Shown here: positions 25,249 through 38,242 of the stretch, in pieces
Layout: the number at the start of each line of letters is the position of its first letter
How positions within the stretch are numbered: position 1 is the first letter of the stretch
Source: Carya illinoinensis
Taxonomy: Eukaryota; Streptophyta; Magnoliopsida; Fagales; Juglandaceae
DNA length: 64,000 bases
NCBI RefSeq assembly: GCF_018687715.1
Contig: NC_056755.1
Location: forward strand, 17,428,001 to 17,492,000
Reading direction: 5' to 3'
Notes under the pieces: generated by a model
What the model saw: the letters and a program-made list of their open reading frames with translations, nothing else
Told to the model about the DNA's origin: nothing
Database searches by the model: none
Made by a program: the position numbers and the translations under genes

Positions 25249-25429
25249 AAGTGATTTGTAAAAATTTATCATATTTTATTTTTTATTTTCGACATATGTA
25301 ATGGACACAAATATTTAATGTATGTATTGTGTAGCTTAATTTCTACTCTTAATTTTTTTTTTTAAATAACGTTACTCGACCTTACTATTAAAAAAATATA
25401 TATTATGGTTAATTTATGTAATTTAACAT

Positions 25430-25620
25430 ATAACGTTCGAACTTTATCACATTAACATTCGAACATTGGCGCTAATATATTAACGTTCGCACGTAATTAG
25501 TTAAAACGTTCGAACATTCGCGCTAATTTTTTTACGTTCGCACATAAATATACATAACATTCGAACGTTACTGTGACGTGCAAACGTATTATGTGAAAAG
25601 TCCGAACGTTTTGAAATTCT
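25430..25620. repeat. Right subterminal array of the ACGTTCGAACGT-type motif
   Basis: About eight copies and decayed variants close to the right end, matching the left array. They are followed by the inverted-repeat-like end sequence TAGTGACAGTTCTCACAAACCGTCACAG near 25630-25660. Confidence 0.8.
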
Positions 25621-25689
25621 TGCCCAACATTTAGTGACAGTTCTCACAAACCGTCACAGTAAATACGTTTTAGTCACAGTTACTAAAAG

Positions 25690-25706
25690 CCATATTTGTT
25701 GTAGTG
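25690..25706 (-). repeat. CACTA right terminal inverted repeat
   Basis: ATATTTGTTGTAGTG on the plus strand, followed by the AGT target duplication (25707-25709). Confidence 0.95.
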
Positions 25707-25709
25707 AGT

Positions 25710-26021
25710 ATAGAAATAATATACTTGATTAGCTAACATGAGTACTAAGTAATATGTAATATATAGTTTAGTATAATAAAATGTAATAGTTTAGTACAAT
25801 AAGTTCATAGCACGTAATACTAGAGTCTAATTACATTTTTTTTTTACTATAGTCTAATTACATGTAACTATATACTAGTGAATTAGTAAGATTTAATAAT
25901 CAATACTAATAATTAAATTTAGTGTTGAAACAAATTATAAAATCCATAAATAAATTCTTATTGTTAAAAAAAGATTAAAAACAAAATTTAGAGTTTAAAA
26001 AACAGGAATTGGTTTATGGTT

Positions 26022-26055
<34 letters not shown>

Positions 26056-29040
26056 CCTAAAACGGGGTTTGGATAAAAAGGGGGGGGGGGTTTATTAGCC
26101 CAAAACCATAGTATCCCAGTGGAAGCCCAATTGCTGCCCAATTTCAAGGTTAAAATGGCGTTGCTTAGATCAATATATCCACCACCCAACCCATTTCAAG
26201 TAAAACAATGTTGTTTCGCTAAACCTCTTAGTGCCCTAGTCAGTTTCACGTAGAACAGCATTGTTCTCTTCCATCCAAATGACACCGTTTAAAGTATTAG
26301 TCTCAAAATATAACCCAAACTTCTAAGCCCCCCCGCCCCCCCCCCCCCCAAAAGAAAAAGTCCTCAAACTCATCTCTCTCCTCTTTCTCTCTCTTTCTCT
26401 GCCCCTCGCATGACACCACTACCCCTTGCCATCGGTTCCTTTTCATCAAGGCATCCCTAGTGTCTCCCCTCTCGGTATTTTTCTTTCTCTCATCATTACC
26501 CTTGCCATTTTGAGATTTCAATTGTGTTTGTGAAACTTAGATTTGTTTATATTGACTCTATTCTACGACACCCAACCAAATGACTACACACACATGATTT
26601 GAAAACACGACCATGGAATGCATCGGGCTCAAGCGGTTTGGTACCATTGAGTGTGAATATTACATGGTACAAATATTGAGTTTTGGTCCTTGATCTTTTT
26701 GTTTCTTGAAAACTTGGTTGAATCAGTTTGAAGATAAGCCCAAATCCGACTCTGCACCAACTCTGATCTGTTTTAACAGAGTCAAAGTCGGTATGAGTTA
26801 GATTTCTTGGATAACGACTCTGACTTAGTTGGTTCTCACTTCTCAACCCTAAAAAATTGAAGGGAATGAAAGGAACTTGCTTTAAATGTCCCTAAAGAAA
26901 ATTGTGGCAAAGATATGAGAGAGGAAAAGAGAAAAAAGAAAAAAAGTTTTATTTATCATCATTTTTATTATCAGCCTCTTAATATGTATTGATGTGAAAA
27001 TTAAATGAATGATCCATAAGTGAACCATATCTAAATTCAAACAATCTCCAATAATTTAATTCTACATCATTGGATGATAGAAAAATAGATAGTGAATAGA
27101 ATTACTTAGAGAAAAAAAATACATTTTTCTCTAATGCGTTTTTCACCACATTTTTCAATAATACAAGGAAGTTTTTTACAAGTTTTTTTTACCCCCTCTT
27201 ACATGGGACAAATCATCAAACACATACACTTTCATCTAATGCATATCAACCAAAGTTCACAAATCATAATTTGAGTAAAAAACTAACTACACTAAAGTAA
27301 TCTTTTGTGAAAATTTAGATATGAGCTTCCCAAAATCTTAATAGCATCATCATAGTCAGTAATACCTTTCTAGCAATATTTGTAATTTGGTCTGTTTTTG
27401 TATATCAATCCGTACGTGCTTTTTCTTTATAAAAAATTTTTTTAATCGAGTAGAGAAACCTCTAGAACTCGGTACTTCATTTTTCTAACATGAGTTTTCT
27501 TTGTCATTCCTTGTGGATTCGACGTGATAGCTCACTCGATGCTATGCTTATGAATGCTTTGCCTAACTCTTTTTTGCTTGTAGCCTGTTTAACATTATCC
27601 TCAACCTTCAAAATAATGGTCTGGCGCTCAAAACCCCCTCCCTAAATGTACAAAAGAAAAAAAAAAACTCTTGTTTGTCTGAGTTTTATTATTGTGAGAG
27701 ACATGATATGGTATGTACCTAGACTCATTATCATTTATTATTGATTGAAATACAAAAAATAATCTCTCTTTTATTCTCAATGAAAGATGGGAAGTAAGAC
27801 CCTCTCTCTATTATTCTCATAAAAGAGGAAACCCTCTCATCCTCGTACTTCATGCAAGGAAATATATAGAACAAATTTTGCCTAGTTCTACAACAACATC
27901 AAAATGGAAGAATCATGATAATAAAGACCTAACACAAAGTCAACAAAAAAATAAACTAGAATTAGATCAAAGAAAAGATCTTTGTTAATATATAATAACT
28001 TAACCTATTATGAAACAAAAATTGGACCATTTGACCAAACATTTCACAAACCAAAGTGATAAGTTAGTGTGAACATCAACCAAAATGAAAAAAATAAGGA
28101 AAAAAAAGGAAAAGAAAAATCAACAATGTTAATAAAATAACCAATTTGAGAAGAGAATGAACTAAAGCAGAGGAATAAGACACATACGAGTGAAGAAGAG
28201 GAGGAAATAAAGATTGAATGAAATGAAAAATAAAAATATTTATTTTCATGAATTGTGATAGAATATTTCCAAATATACTTATATATGGAATTAAGAACAT
28301 AATAACATTTAACACAAATTGTTAGTAATAGCAAGAAGTCACTTAGCAACAAGCCGAGCAACTCAACCTTCATTTTGTCACTTCAAAATCTTTTTGTTTG
28401 ACATATTTCGCATAATACCATATAAGTTCTTTTATAGAGTTGAATGATGGTGTTTACCTTTGACATACTTCGCATAATACGATATAACTTCTATAGAATT
28501 CTCATTATTATTGACATACATCTAGCTTACCTAGATTTTCTCATTGTCCAAAAGCTTAATATTTGAGTCCATATGGTGGATAAATGCATAAATTCATTTT
28601 TCTATTGAAGAGAAAGGAATTGTAATTAGACAATGCTAAATAAAATAGACATGGAATTGTTTTGCCATATTGCTACTTATATTTTTATCAACTTAAGATT
28701 AGGTGCCAAGACATCCAAAAGATAACATTTAGCACATGATATGGCCATCATGGATTTATAGTCTTGTAGTTTAAATCCCTTGGTAATGCTTTAGCTTTTA
28801 TAATGGATCTAACGAAGCGGTTATTTTGAAATTGTTTGGATTAGTTTGTGCTTGTGTTTATTGACAGGAATTTGATATACTCGAGGAAAAGTTGTACACC
28901 GAAATTAAAAAGTGCAAATGTCAAGTTGAAGAAATCACTATAGGATAAACAAGCATTTATGATAAGTTATTTGCGACCAGAATGATTATTTATGACAAGA
29001 ATATACTAATTTTAGCAAGAAATAACTGGCCACAACTAAG
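25710..29040. other. Intergenic AT-rich DNA with simple repeats
   Basis: No gene seen. It contains a (GA)n microsatellite (26023-26053), a G10 run (26082-26091) and a C-rich run (about 26328-26349). A small imperfect direct duplication of GACATA(T/C)TTCGCATAATA lies at about 28398-28490. Confidence 0.5.
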
Positions 29041-29049
29041 CAATTTTCT

Positions 29050-30720
29050 TGTAGTGAGTACTGTGTCAATTCTTAGGTATGTGGTTTTGAAGGAATGAGT
29101 CTTAATTGATTCGAACAAGATCGAAGGAATGGTAAAGTGGGAAAGGTAGACCAATGATAGTGTAGTTATGCAAAATGGAAAAGTGATAGTGTATGCATTT
29201 CAACAATTGAAAGACTATGAGAAAAACCATCCAACATATGACCTAGAATTTGGTTATAGTGATTTTTGCACTAAAGATTTGAAGACATTACCTCTACAAA
29301 GAGAAGTGTGAGATTTATAGTATCCATAAAAGTCTGAAGTACTTCTTCACTCAGGAGTTGAATTATAGGATAAAGGAGATTATATAGGATAAAGGAGATT
29401 ATAAATGGAACTCATCAATGACTATGATTGCACCATTCAATATTTATCTAAGGAATGATAATGTATTGGCAGATAGGTTGTCGAAAAATCTAGGGGTGAA
29501 GTCTTTTACAACTCAGTTCTATGAGAATTTGAATGCTATCCACATAGCCTCCAAATAGGTTTTCTATAAGAGAAAAAAGCATGCTAAAGTCGCCTTAATC
29601 ACTAAGGAATTTTCTCATGTCATCTTGCAATTGGAAGAACTCAATCTTCATGTAAGGATTCAAAAAGAGACAATGTTTGTTGTGGCTCAATAATTCAATC
29701 TCTAATAGTAGATAGAATCGAATAATTCCCATTAGAAAGATATGATACACTGAAACTCAAGTCTAAGGGTAGTAAGGAAGATATACCCCACGTTTGGATG
29801 ACGACAGACAGAATCGAAATTTAAGTACATTGAGTGCATACACCAAATGATGAAGAACATTTGGTTGAACAAATTGAATCGATGAATTGCCAAAATATGT
29901 TGAGTAGTGTTCCACCTATCAGTGGGGGAAGAAAGAACACCAATTATCTGAGCCAATTGTTCTACATAAGGTGTTGCAATGGAAATGTGAACAGGTCACT
30001 ATGTGTTGGAAATTCCTAAAGTGAAGGTGCTATATGGGTAATGATCCATAGATTAAAAAAAGTGCTCATTTTGTTAATTGATGTAAAAGCTATCAAAGTT
30101 ATACATCAAGAAATTGTTGGATTTACCGACACTCAAGCTGCTATTATTTCGGATTGGGATCCCCATTTCATTTTAAGATTTTGTGTGAGCCTCAAACTAG
30201 ATATGAAAAACAAATATATACATTTGTCTAAGATCAATTTTTGCTATGATCAGTTGATATTTGCAATACCTACTTATACATGTAAGAGAAAATAAAATTA
30301 ATTGTGTATTAAATTACACGCAGAATGTTAGCTCAGCTATCCTCATTTCTTTAGAGGATGCACAATGCCATGAGCTCGATACTATAGAATCCTAAAGGGG
30401 ATTGATAGTTCCGAGTATGAAACTAGCTATATACCAGTGGCATGATATGGATATAAGCCAACAATACATTGACACGAATTACATAAAATACTTTATAGTT
30501 GATCATATACCTTTCCAACCTTCTAATGGCCTTTAAGAGATCATTCCAAGCTACTTTGCAATTAAGAAATTGAAGAATTACAGGGTGAAGATTTGTGGAT
30601 TTCCTATTTGGCAATATTGAACTAGATGAGGATATAAAGTCAAAAGAATATTTAGTACCCAAAATGGTTGGGAAGAGATCCCTCGACATTCTATTGAGCA
30701 ACAATTTGACGATCCACAAG
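29050..30720 (+). pseudogene. Degenerate Ty3/gypsy pol remnant (RNase H to integrase)
   Basis: Across broken frames the plus strand reads fragments typical of gypsy polyproteins: an RNase H start (VYAFQQLKDYEKNHPTYDLE, about 29185-29250), an RNase H end (DNVLADRLSK, about 29455-29490), and an integrase core (IISDWDPHFILRFCVSL, about 30145-30200). Stops and frameshifts interrupt it throughout. No LTRs could be paired. Confidence 0.7.
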
Positions 30721-33470
30721 ACAATAAATTAAGTAAATACACTTTCATATATCTTTTTGGTTTTTAGATGTGTTAAATTTTAAGGGTGAAATTCTTATAA
30801 AGAAGGGAGAATGTGACATAGCCTCACGAAAATATATATGTTTAGTTAGTTGAATAAAATAAAATTGACAAATATAGAACAATTGAAATTGCATAATGGG
30901 AGTTGCAATAGCAACAATAGTAACAACAACAAGAAGTAGATTAAGTAAATAAGAATACCAGACATCAATAATGCATTGTACTTGTGCATTGTGCAAAGCA
31001 ATAATGCACGCTATCAAATATGAAGCGCAAACCCCTTAAGTGAATTGTTGTTGAGAAGAGAAAAAGATGGTTGCAGCACCATATATATCATATTTGAGAA
31101 GGCGTTGTATGATCTATCATTTCTTTGTAGATTTTTCAAAAGAAGCCTGAAGTATCTAAAAAACTAAAGAGTTTAGTGCTTATAGCTTTCTACTATCTAG
31201 GCTCCTCTTGCTACTTGTATTTTTTTTTTAAGTTATGGCTCAAACTTGACTTGAGGGAGAGCCTATAACTTTTTACTCTCTAGACTCCTGCTTGGTTTCT
31301 AGTGGGTGTGGTGCTACCATGGTCACAACCAAGTAGGAAAGACACCTGCTCCTTCCCTTTTTATTCACCAAAAATATTATGAACCACATTGATATGCACA
31401 TACAAAAAGTGCTTAATAGAAATATTTCGATATTTGCATCTATTTTTAAGGAAAACATTTAGAAGGCTCACATCATAATAATTGGATTAGTTTTTATTTC
31501 CTATTTAACCATAGACATAGTTGCAGGTATGGAGTCGGGGCCATATTCGAACTACAACCTTAGAAGTTAATAGATTCCATTCTTATAGTAATAATAGTTT
31601 TATAATGAATTTTAAACATATGTCATTCATGACTTTTTTTGCAATTTTGAAATAGGGAATGCAATGTCTTAATATCTATGATCAAGTTATAGTTTAGAAA
31701 GCTATGATAGTTGCATATATCTTGTAATGGAAATTACAAACTTGTGCTAAAACACAAAATAACAATGAAAGAATTATTGTGTTTCTTTTTATGGCATAAC
31801 TATAGTAACATTAAAGTGGTACGGGTCCAATTTATTTGTAGAGACCTATTAAAGACCCATATAATTCTATTATTTTATAATGAGCAAAATTGAAATTTAG
31901 GTGTTATATAGGTTATGGTTCTCACTTCAGATTCATTCTCGACTCCACGCATCCTATCACTGTAAGTTCTTATAGAGAGTGAATTTTAGACGTGGAAAAT
32001 TATAACATTGCGCTTTTCTCTTCAATGGCTACATGTACGCTCTCTTTATCAAATTTTTAGATCGGTTTGACAAGTGATCTTGGTGTATTCGGATTCTCCA
32101 AATCCAACATTTTATACATACAGTATTACGATACAAAATCTTATTTCACTTAAGGCTGTTATTGTGAGAAACATGCTGGTCAAATATATTACCATAGGAT
32201 TACCAATGTGGTCGGTAAATTTTATCAATGAACAAAAGTGATAATCTCTGTTAATTATTTTAGAAAATATGTTAATGGTTGCCATCTGGACACTGATTTA
32301 CTACGATTCATTGAGGATTTTGCATAACACGAATAAATTCAAGCATGTGCCTTTTCATCCAAGTAAGTGGTACTCTAAAAATTAGTAGTACATTTTGAGC
32401 ATTCACATTATAATTAGCTTTTTTTTTATTTTTTAATTTGCACTCCAAACTATTATTTATTCTAAATCAACGGTGCAAATTGGAAAAAACTAACAGTTTA
32501 AAATTTAAATTGAAGGTTTTAGTTGTTTGTAATGCAAATTAGATAATATTGGGAGAGAAAAATATAAAATGTAGACTGTATAATTTTTATTAATGTCTTT
32601 ATAAATAAATATTTCAAACAGTATTAAATCTTCATTTGAATAACGTAAAATGTTTAAGTGTTTTAATATTTCAAAGTGTGTTTTTAAGCCTTTGGACTAG
32701 AGGTTTTGATACCTTTAACCACCTTCGTTTTCTTTATTTTTTTCTTTTTTCCCGCCCTTGAGCTAAAAACAAGGCTAGAATGTCAAGAATGAAAAATCTA
32801 GTTGCAAGTATAATTGTATATTAATATGTGCACCAATCTAATGTGATTAATCAAAAAATAAATTTTATTAAAAATAGTGCTAATTTAAATTTTGAATATA
32901 AAAAAATCTATATTAGTACGCAAATTAGTATGCGACTTTATTTATACATAATAAAACTCCTTTTCAATTCTATTCGGATTGATAACTGAGCTAGCTTTTC
33001 TAAAGAAAAAAAAATGATCTTTTTGTTCTTTAACAACAACAACAACATTTATTTAATTAGATGTTATAATAAATATTAAAATATATTTTCAGAATAAATT
33101 TTACAAATATTTTATCAAAATAATTTTTTCTAGGCGATTTCAATTTATATCAAATATAAGATGAGTTTTGACCTTCGTATTTAGCATGAAAAATTATATT
33201 CATTAGATGGTGTGAAATACACGTTGTAAATTTGTAATTAGAAAGACTTTTAAATTTAAATTTTGCAAATCATATTATGCAATATCAATAATATAAATGG
33301 TATGTTCTTTATACCGACTTGTAAATAAAATGGTTTATTCAACATCTTATGCTCCGACCATGAGATACTTAAAAAATTGGATCTTTAACTTTTTTTTGTT
33401 TTACATTTCCAAAATAATTAAAAATAAAGTGTAGATTAAATGACCGGTCGGAAATAGATATGAGATATAA
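30721..33470. other. AT-rich intergenic DNA, no gene seen
   Basis: Only short frames with no recognisable domain, frequent A/T homopolymers and no pairable repeat ends. Confidence 0.5.
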
Positions 33471-33775
33471 AATTCTCAAAATTTTTCAAACTTCTCATAA
33501 TTTTATTTCTAAATATCATTTAAATATAAAATATTTTTTAATTTTTAATATTTTTATCTAATCATTACTTAATCTTTATTCAAATAAAAAATAATACAAC
33601 TTTTATAAACTTTAAAACAAAAATATTATTAAAAAATTATGTTCAATTTTTTTTTATGTTATAATATTCTTATTGATTTTTTTTTATTTTTAAAAATTTA
33701 ATAAAATATCTTAACTTTTTTTCATTTTATTATTATTTATAAAAATATAAAATATTCAAAGTATCCAAATGAAAG
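33470..33775 (-). repeat. Decayed copy of an AT-rich dispersed repeat, reverse orientation
   Basis: On the minus strand the order of motifs (TTTTTAAATTTAATAAAA-type and TAATGATTAGAT) resembles the repeat at 56463-56815, but it is heavily mutated. Ends uncertain. Confidence 0.4.
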
Positions 33776-33789
33776 GTAAGACTTATCCA

Positions 33790-34005
33790 TTAAAGCGTCG
33801 TTTAGTTAGTGAGTTGAGATGAGATGAATTGAGATAAAAATTAGCAGTTAAATAAAATATTATTAAAATATTTTTTTAATATTATTATTATTTTAAAAAT
33901 TAAAAAAATTAAATTATTTATTATATTTAATATAAAAATTTAAAAATTTATAATAATAAAATAAAACGAAATATTATTTCTATCCAAAACAAGGTAAGAT
34001 AGGGA
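33790..34005 (+). repeat. Short dispersed repeat beginning GTCGTTTAGTTAGTGAGTTGAGATGAG
   Basis: The start GAGTTGAGATGAGATGAATTGAGAT and an AT-rich body ending ATCCAAAACAAGG resemble a shortened relative of the 56463-56815 repeat. Probably a MITE-like element. Confidence 0.5.
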
Positions 34006-34264
34006 GTGATCCTACATAGTAATCATAAACTGGACTTCATCATATAGCTACTGCTTGGTCTTTTGCAAAGTGGATGCTTGACCCATTATCCTGTCAGAAA
34101 AGATAGCATTGACTAATCATCCCTTTGGTAATCATTTAATAAAAATTGAAAAAACACAAACACAATAGATAAACAGTAAAATAATAATAACTTATAATTT
34201 AAATCTGGCTTTCCTTACCTTTATTTTGTTCTAGGAGAATAGAAAAGCTATACTCACCTATAAG

Positions 34265-34385
34265 GGGTTCCGAATGGGTCATTTAATAATTAATAAAATA
34301 TTTTTTTTAATGATGTTGTGACTTATTTTTAAAATATTTAAAAATATAAAAAAAATTAAAAACAATTAAAAAAAAAGGTCTTCAC
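34265..34385 (+). repeat. Dispersed repeat copy with TTTTTTAATGATGTTGTGA core
   Basis: Shares TTTAATGATGTTGTGA and the following T/A-rich AAAATATTTAA...AATTAAAAA pattern with 36430-36520 inside GAUT10 intron 1. Looks like two copies of a short interspersed element. Confidence 0.55.
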
Positions 34386-34836
34386 AGGACAAGTCTGGTG
34401 CTACATCCGATTCTATGAGAATGCTCCTGGGAGAATTATTCCTTGACAAAATCCAAAGAGAGACTGTTCTTTGTCCGTCACTGGAGTGGAGAACCTCTTT
34501 CTGTGCTTATTCACTTCCCACAACAGTGACCTTCCCACACAAGCTCTTTTCCACCACAAAATTCAATCCGCAGAAAGATCCCCTTAATTTTCGACCTCAA
34601 TAACCTTTTAGTTTTTACGGATTGTGAAAAACATGCCCAATAGTTCTGACACAGAACCCCACTTCCGTTATAGATCTAATTTCCCACCCCGCGATCTGTT
34701 ACTGATGCCCCGACACTCAACCCCAAAATCGTGATCATTTTCCCTACATTTTTTTTTTTTTAATCAAGATTCTATTAGGAATACAGATTCCCAGCAAAAT
34801 TTTCTGGTGGGGGGAAAAAGTGGTGGTTGATCGAGT

Positions 34837-37800
34837 ATGAGACGGAGGCCGGTGGATTTTCGGAGGCCGGTGAGGAGGCGAGTTTCAAATGTACTGTGGT
34901 GGGTGTTGTGTGGAATAGCGGTTTTGCTTTTCATTTTCGTTCTGAGCAGAGGAAGTCAAATTGAGTCGAGGCCGGTGATAACCAAGGTAAAGTAAAGATC
35001 TTGGTTTTGTTTGCTTTTATTCATCAGTTTGGACCTTGGAGTTTACTCTGTTTGGTTTCTGGTAAAATGCTAGAACGCTACGGAATTTAAATGTTAAATG
35101 TATTGGAAATTGGTTTCTAAAACAATGAGAGAATCGAGTGTACCTCTAAATTCTTGATTGGATTGCGGGTACTGCTTCTTTTTAGTCTAATGGAGCCGAG
35201 GTTTTCAGTTTCAGATTATGTGGATGTTAATCTAACAAATCCCGATCTAATTCAAGTTTTTTCTTATGTAGTGGAAACGCCTTACAATCTGAAGTTTTAC
35301 GCTGTCTTATAGTTTGCTTTTCTCACTCAATCGCACTAACAGTTCAGTCGACTGGCTGAGAAAGGTCTTTTCCACATGCTCCATCCATCTCTATTAGTTT
35401 CAGAAATAAACAAAGAAGCTCAGCTGGGTCTGTCTTTGGCCCAGAGGTGCTTTATCCATCATGGCAGAAGGCATAAAATCACCGTCCTTGCTCAAATCAT
35501 CCCCCTTCCAAAGGAAGGATCTCATAACTTGTTCAATCTTTTTGGAAGAATAAAAAGGGAAGACCTGTATACCTGGATAGCGAACAAAACCGATCTAACC
35601 AGCCGGGCCCTACCTGCATAAGAAAGAAATCGGTTTCTCCTTTAGGCATCTAGAGATTTGGATCTAATGTTCCTGCAAGTCTGTCTTACTGTTATTTCAA
35701 ACCCTTTCTATACTTCCTTTTGCCCCCTCTGCAAAAGTAGTATTAACTTTGCAGCATTTTGCAAGTTGGGTTGGGGTTCTTCTGTCCAGGACTCTATTCC
35801 ACATGCTATAGCATTGTTCTTCCACTTTCCTCAAGGATGACTTGTAACCAAAGGCAATGCTGATTCTAAAATTTGGATGCGTACAAATGAACAGATTTCA
35901 AGAACACTAAATCATTTTCGGCACAGCTACTTGTGGATGCGCTCGGTGCTTTATTTTCAATATATGCAATGAATTCTAGAGCTCCACTGATCTACCAAGA
36001 GGGTGACAAGCAGATTCCGAACTCCTTCTGCATGAAATTTGCTAGGCATTTTTCTGGAGTGTAGGCATGAATGAATACTTATATTCACCTTCAACTCTTT
36101 TTGTTTTGTGGCATCTGCTTACTTGATAGATCCAAAAGTTATTAGGTCTCATTTCAGTTGTAACTTGTCTTATAGTTTGACACTTGGAAGTAAAGATAAG
36201 TATTTTAGGATTGCTTCTTATTAGCTATAAAAATAAAAATAAAAAAAGTATTTTAGGATTGCTAGATCTTTAGGATCTGGAGTGGAAATGCATCACCATA
36301 CAAATTATCTGGTCCTGATACCTGTTGTTAGGATGCTACTGTTTTGTGGTTACACCATTGTCAGTCTTCTGGCAAAAATGATAGGGATCCCGATAATGGG
36401 TACTGACAATATTATTATTATTATTTTACTTAGTGATTAAGAAATTGTTTTTTAATGATGTTGTGAATTTTATTTTTTTCTAAAATGTTTAAGATAATTA
36501 AAAAAATGCATGGAAAAAAAGGGAAATACGCATGTTGGGAGAATTCCTCGGTCGGAATTCTTGGTGGCTGTAGTGCCACCCTTCTTCTGGGCTCTGAACA
36601 CAAGTACTCTTGAGCTTAACAACCCCCGCACCCCCCCCCCCCCCCCCCCCCCCCCCAAAAAACTCCTCACAAGTCTCCATGGCCTCTCCTTTTCTTCTTA
36701 AAAGAAATGAAAATTGTGTTATATATTCTTTGATTTTCCAATTTCCATTTGTGAATTAAGAAAACATGTGCATGTTATCTTGTTCTGCAGAGACCTTACA
36801 GACATGATAGAATTATGGAAGGCCTTAACATTACTGAAGAAATGTTGAGCCCTGACTCAGTTGCCAGGCAACTAAGTGACCAAGTTTCTCTTGCAAAAGC
36901 TTTTGTTGTAATTGCCAAAGAAAGCAACAACCTTCAATTTGCTTGGGAATTAAGTGCTCAGATTCGCAATTCACAGATCCTCCTCTCAAATGCTGCAATA
37001 AGGCGAACACCTCTGACAACCAGAGAATCAGGAACTGCAATCCGTGATATGGCACTTCTACTCTACCAAGCTCAGCAACTTCATTATGACAGTGCAACCA
37101 TGATCATGAGACTGAAAGCCAAAATCCAAACCCTCGATGAACAAATGAGTTCTGTGAGTGAAAAGAGTTCAAAATATGGACAAATAGCTGCAGAAGAAGT
37201 TCCAAAAAGTTTATATTGCCTTGGTGTCTGCTTAACAACCGAATGGTTCAAAAACTTAAACTTACAGAGGAAGCTTGTTGAAAGGAAGCAATTAGACATG
37301 AAACTTAAGGATAACAATCTCTATCATTTCTGTGTCTTCTCCGACAACATACTTGCAACTTCAGTCGTGGTCAATTCAACTGCCTTAAATTCCAGAGACC
37401 CAGATATGGTTGTATTCCATCTTGTTACTGATGAAATAAATTACGCTGCAATGAAGGCTTGGTTTTCCATGAATGATTTTCAAGGAGTGACTGTTGAGGT
37501 TCAAAAGTTTGAAGACTTCAGTTGGCTAAATGCTTCTTATGTTCCTGTTCTTAAGCAGCTCCAAGACACTGAAACACAGAGCTATTATTTTTCAGGCAAT
37601 AATGATGATGGTCGAACTCCAATAAAGTTTCGAAACCCAAAGTATTTATCCATGCTTAACCACCTCAGATTTTATATACCTGAGGTCTTTCCGGCACTGA
37701 AGAAGCTGGTATTTCTTGATGATGATGTTGTGGTTCAAAAGGATCTCTCTGCTCTTTTCTCCATTGATTTGAATGGCAACGTCAACGGAGCTGTTGAGAC

Positions 37801-38242
37801 ATGCATGGAGACATTTCATAGATACCATAAGTACTTGAATTACTCTCACCCTCTTATAAGAGCACACTTTGATCCTGATGCATGTGGATGGGCTTTTGGG
37901 ATGAATGTTTTCGATCTGGTTGAGTGGAGGAAAAGGAACGTAACTGGTATCTACCACTACTGGCAGGAAAGGAATGTAGACCGAACATTATGGAAACTCG
38001 GTACACTTCCGCCTGGACTTTTGACATTCTATGGATTGACGGAGCCTTTGGATTCCTCATGGCACGTTCTGGGATTGGGCTATACAAATGTTGATCCGCA
38101 GTTGATAGAGAAGGGTGCTGTGCTGCACTTCAATGGAAACTCAAAGCCATGGTTGAAGATTGGGATAGAAAAATACAAGCCCCTTTGGGAGAAATATGTT
38201 GATTATTCGCATCATTTATTGCAACAGTGCAATTTCCATTGA
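34837..38242 (+). CDS. GAUT10: Galacturonosyltransferase of the GAUT10 type (GT8 family)
   Basis: A Golgi type II membrane glycosyltransferase that adds galacturonic acid from UDP-GalA in pectin (homogalacturonan) or related wall polymer synthesis. Two exons: 34837-34986 (50 codons, donor AAG/GTAAAG) and 36791-38242 (acceptor CTGCAG/AGACC). They give 533 residues, close to the family length. Residues 1-18 are basic and cytosolic, and about 19-36 form a signal anchor (VLWWVLCGIAVLLFIFVL). A stem with helical segments follows (about 60-220), then the GT8 catalytic domain. Key features are LYHFCVFSDNILATSVVVNS at 227, the DxD metal/UDP site LDDDVVVQKD at about 359-368, the acceptor region CGWAFGMNVFDL, LWKLGTLPPGLL, and HFNGNSKPW at about 496-504. 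N-glycosylation sequons are present. The sequence agrees closely with what I recall of GAUT10 rather than GAUT11. Intron 1 is 1.8 kb and carries a repeat copy and a C26 run. Confidence 0.9.
36430..36525 (+). repeat. Dispersed repeat copy in GAUT10 intron 1
   Basis: TTTTTTAATGATGTTGTGAATTTTATTTTT with AAAATGTTTAAGATAATTAAAAAAATG; a relative of 34265-34385. Confidence 0.55.
36631..36656 (+). repeat. Poly-C run in GAUT10 intron 1
   Basis: 26 consecutive C bases, about 135 bases before the intron acceptor. Its length may be unreliable in assembly. Confidence 0.9.

Larger units (their letters stand above)
13352..25706. mobile_element. CACTA (En/Spm) DNA transposon, 12.4 kb, both ends intact
   Basis: The left end reads CACTACAACAAAAATAGG. 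The right end, read inward on the minus strand, is CACTACAACAAATATGG, so the terminal inverted repeats match over about 12 bases. The element is flanked by a 3-bp direct repeat AGT (13349-13351 and 25707-25709), the target duplication expected of this superfamily. Inside are a TNP2-type transposase and a Transposase_24-like gene on the minus strand, an extra plus-strand gene, and subterminal arrays of a palindromic motif. The transposase frames carry stops, so this copy is non-autonomous now, although its ends could still be mobilised in trans. Confidence 0.95.

Noticed and set aside
26303..26521. Minus-strand frame with a glycine run
   Set aside because: Created by the C-rich homopolymer near 26330-26349 and a CT-rich stretch.
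28044..28373. 109-codon phenylalanine/serine-rich minus-strand frame
   Set aside because: Matches an A-rich plus strand; hydrophobic composition is an artefact of poly-A/GA-rich sequence.
35376..35621. 81-codon frame in GAUT10 intron 1
   Set aside because: Lies between the confirmed exons with no known family match. It may be chance or a decayed fragment.
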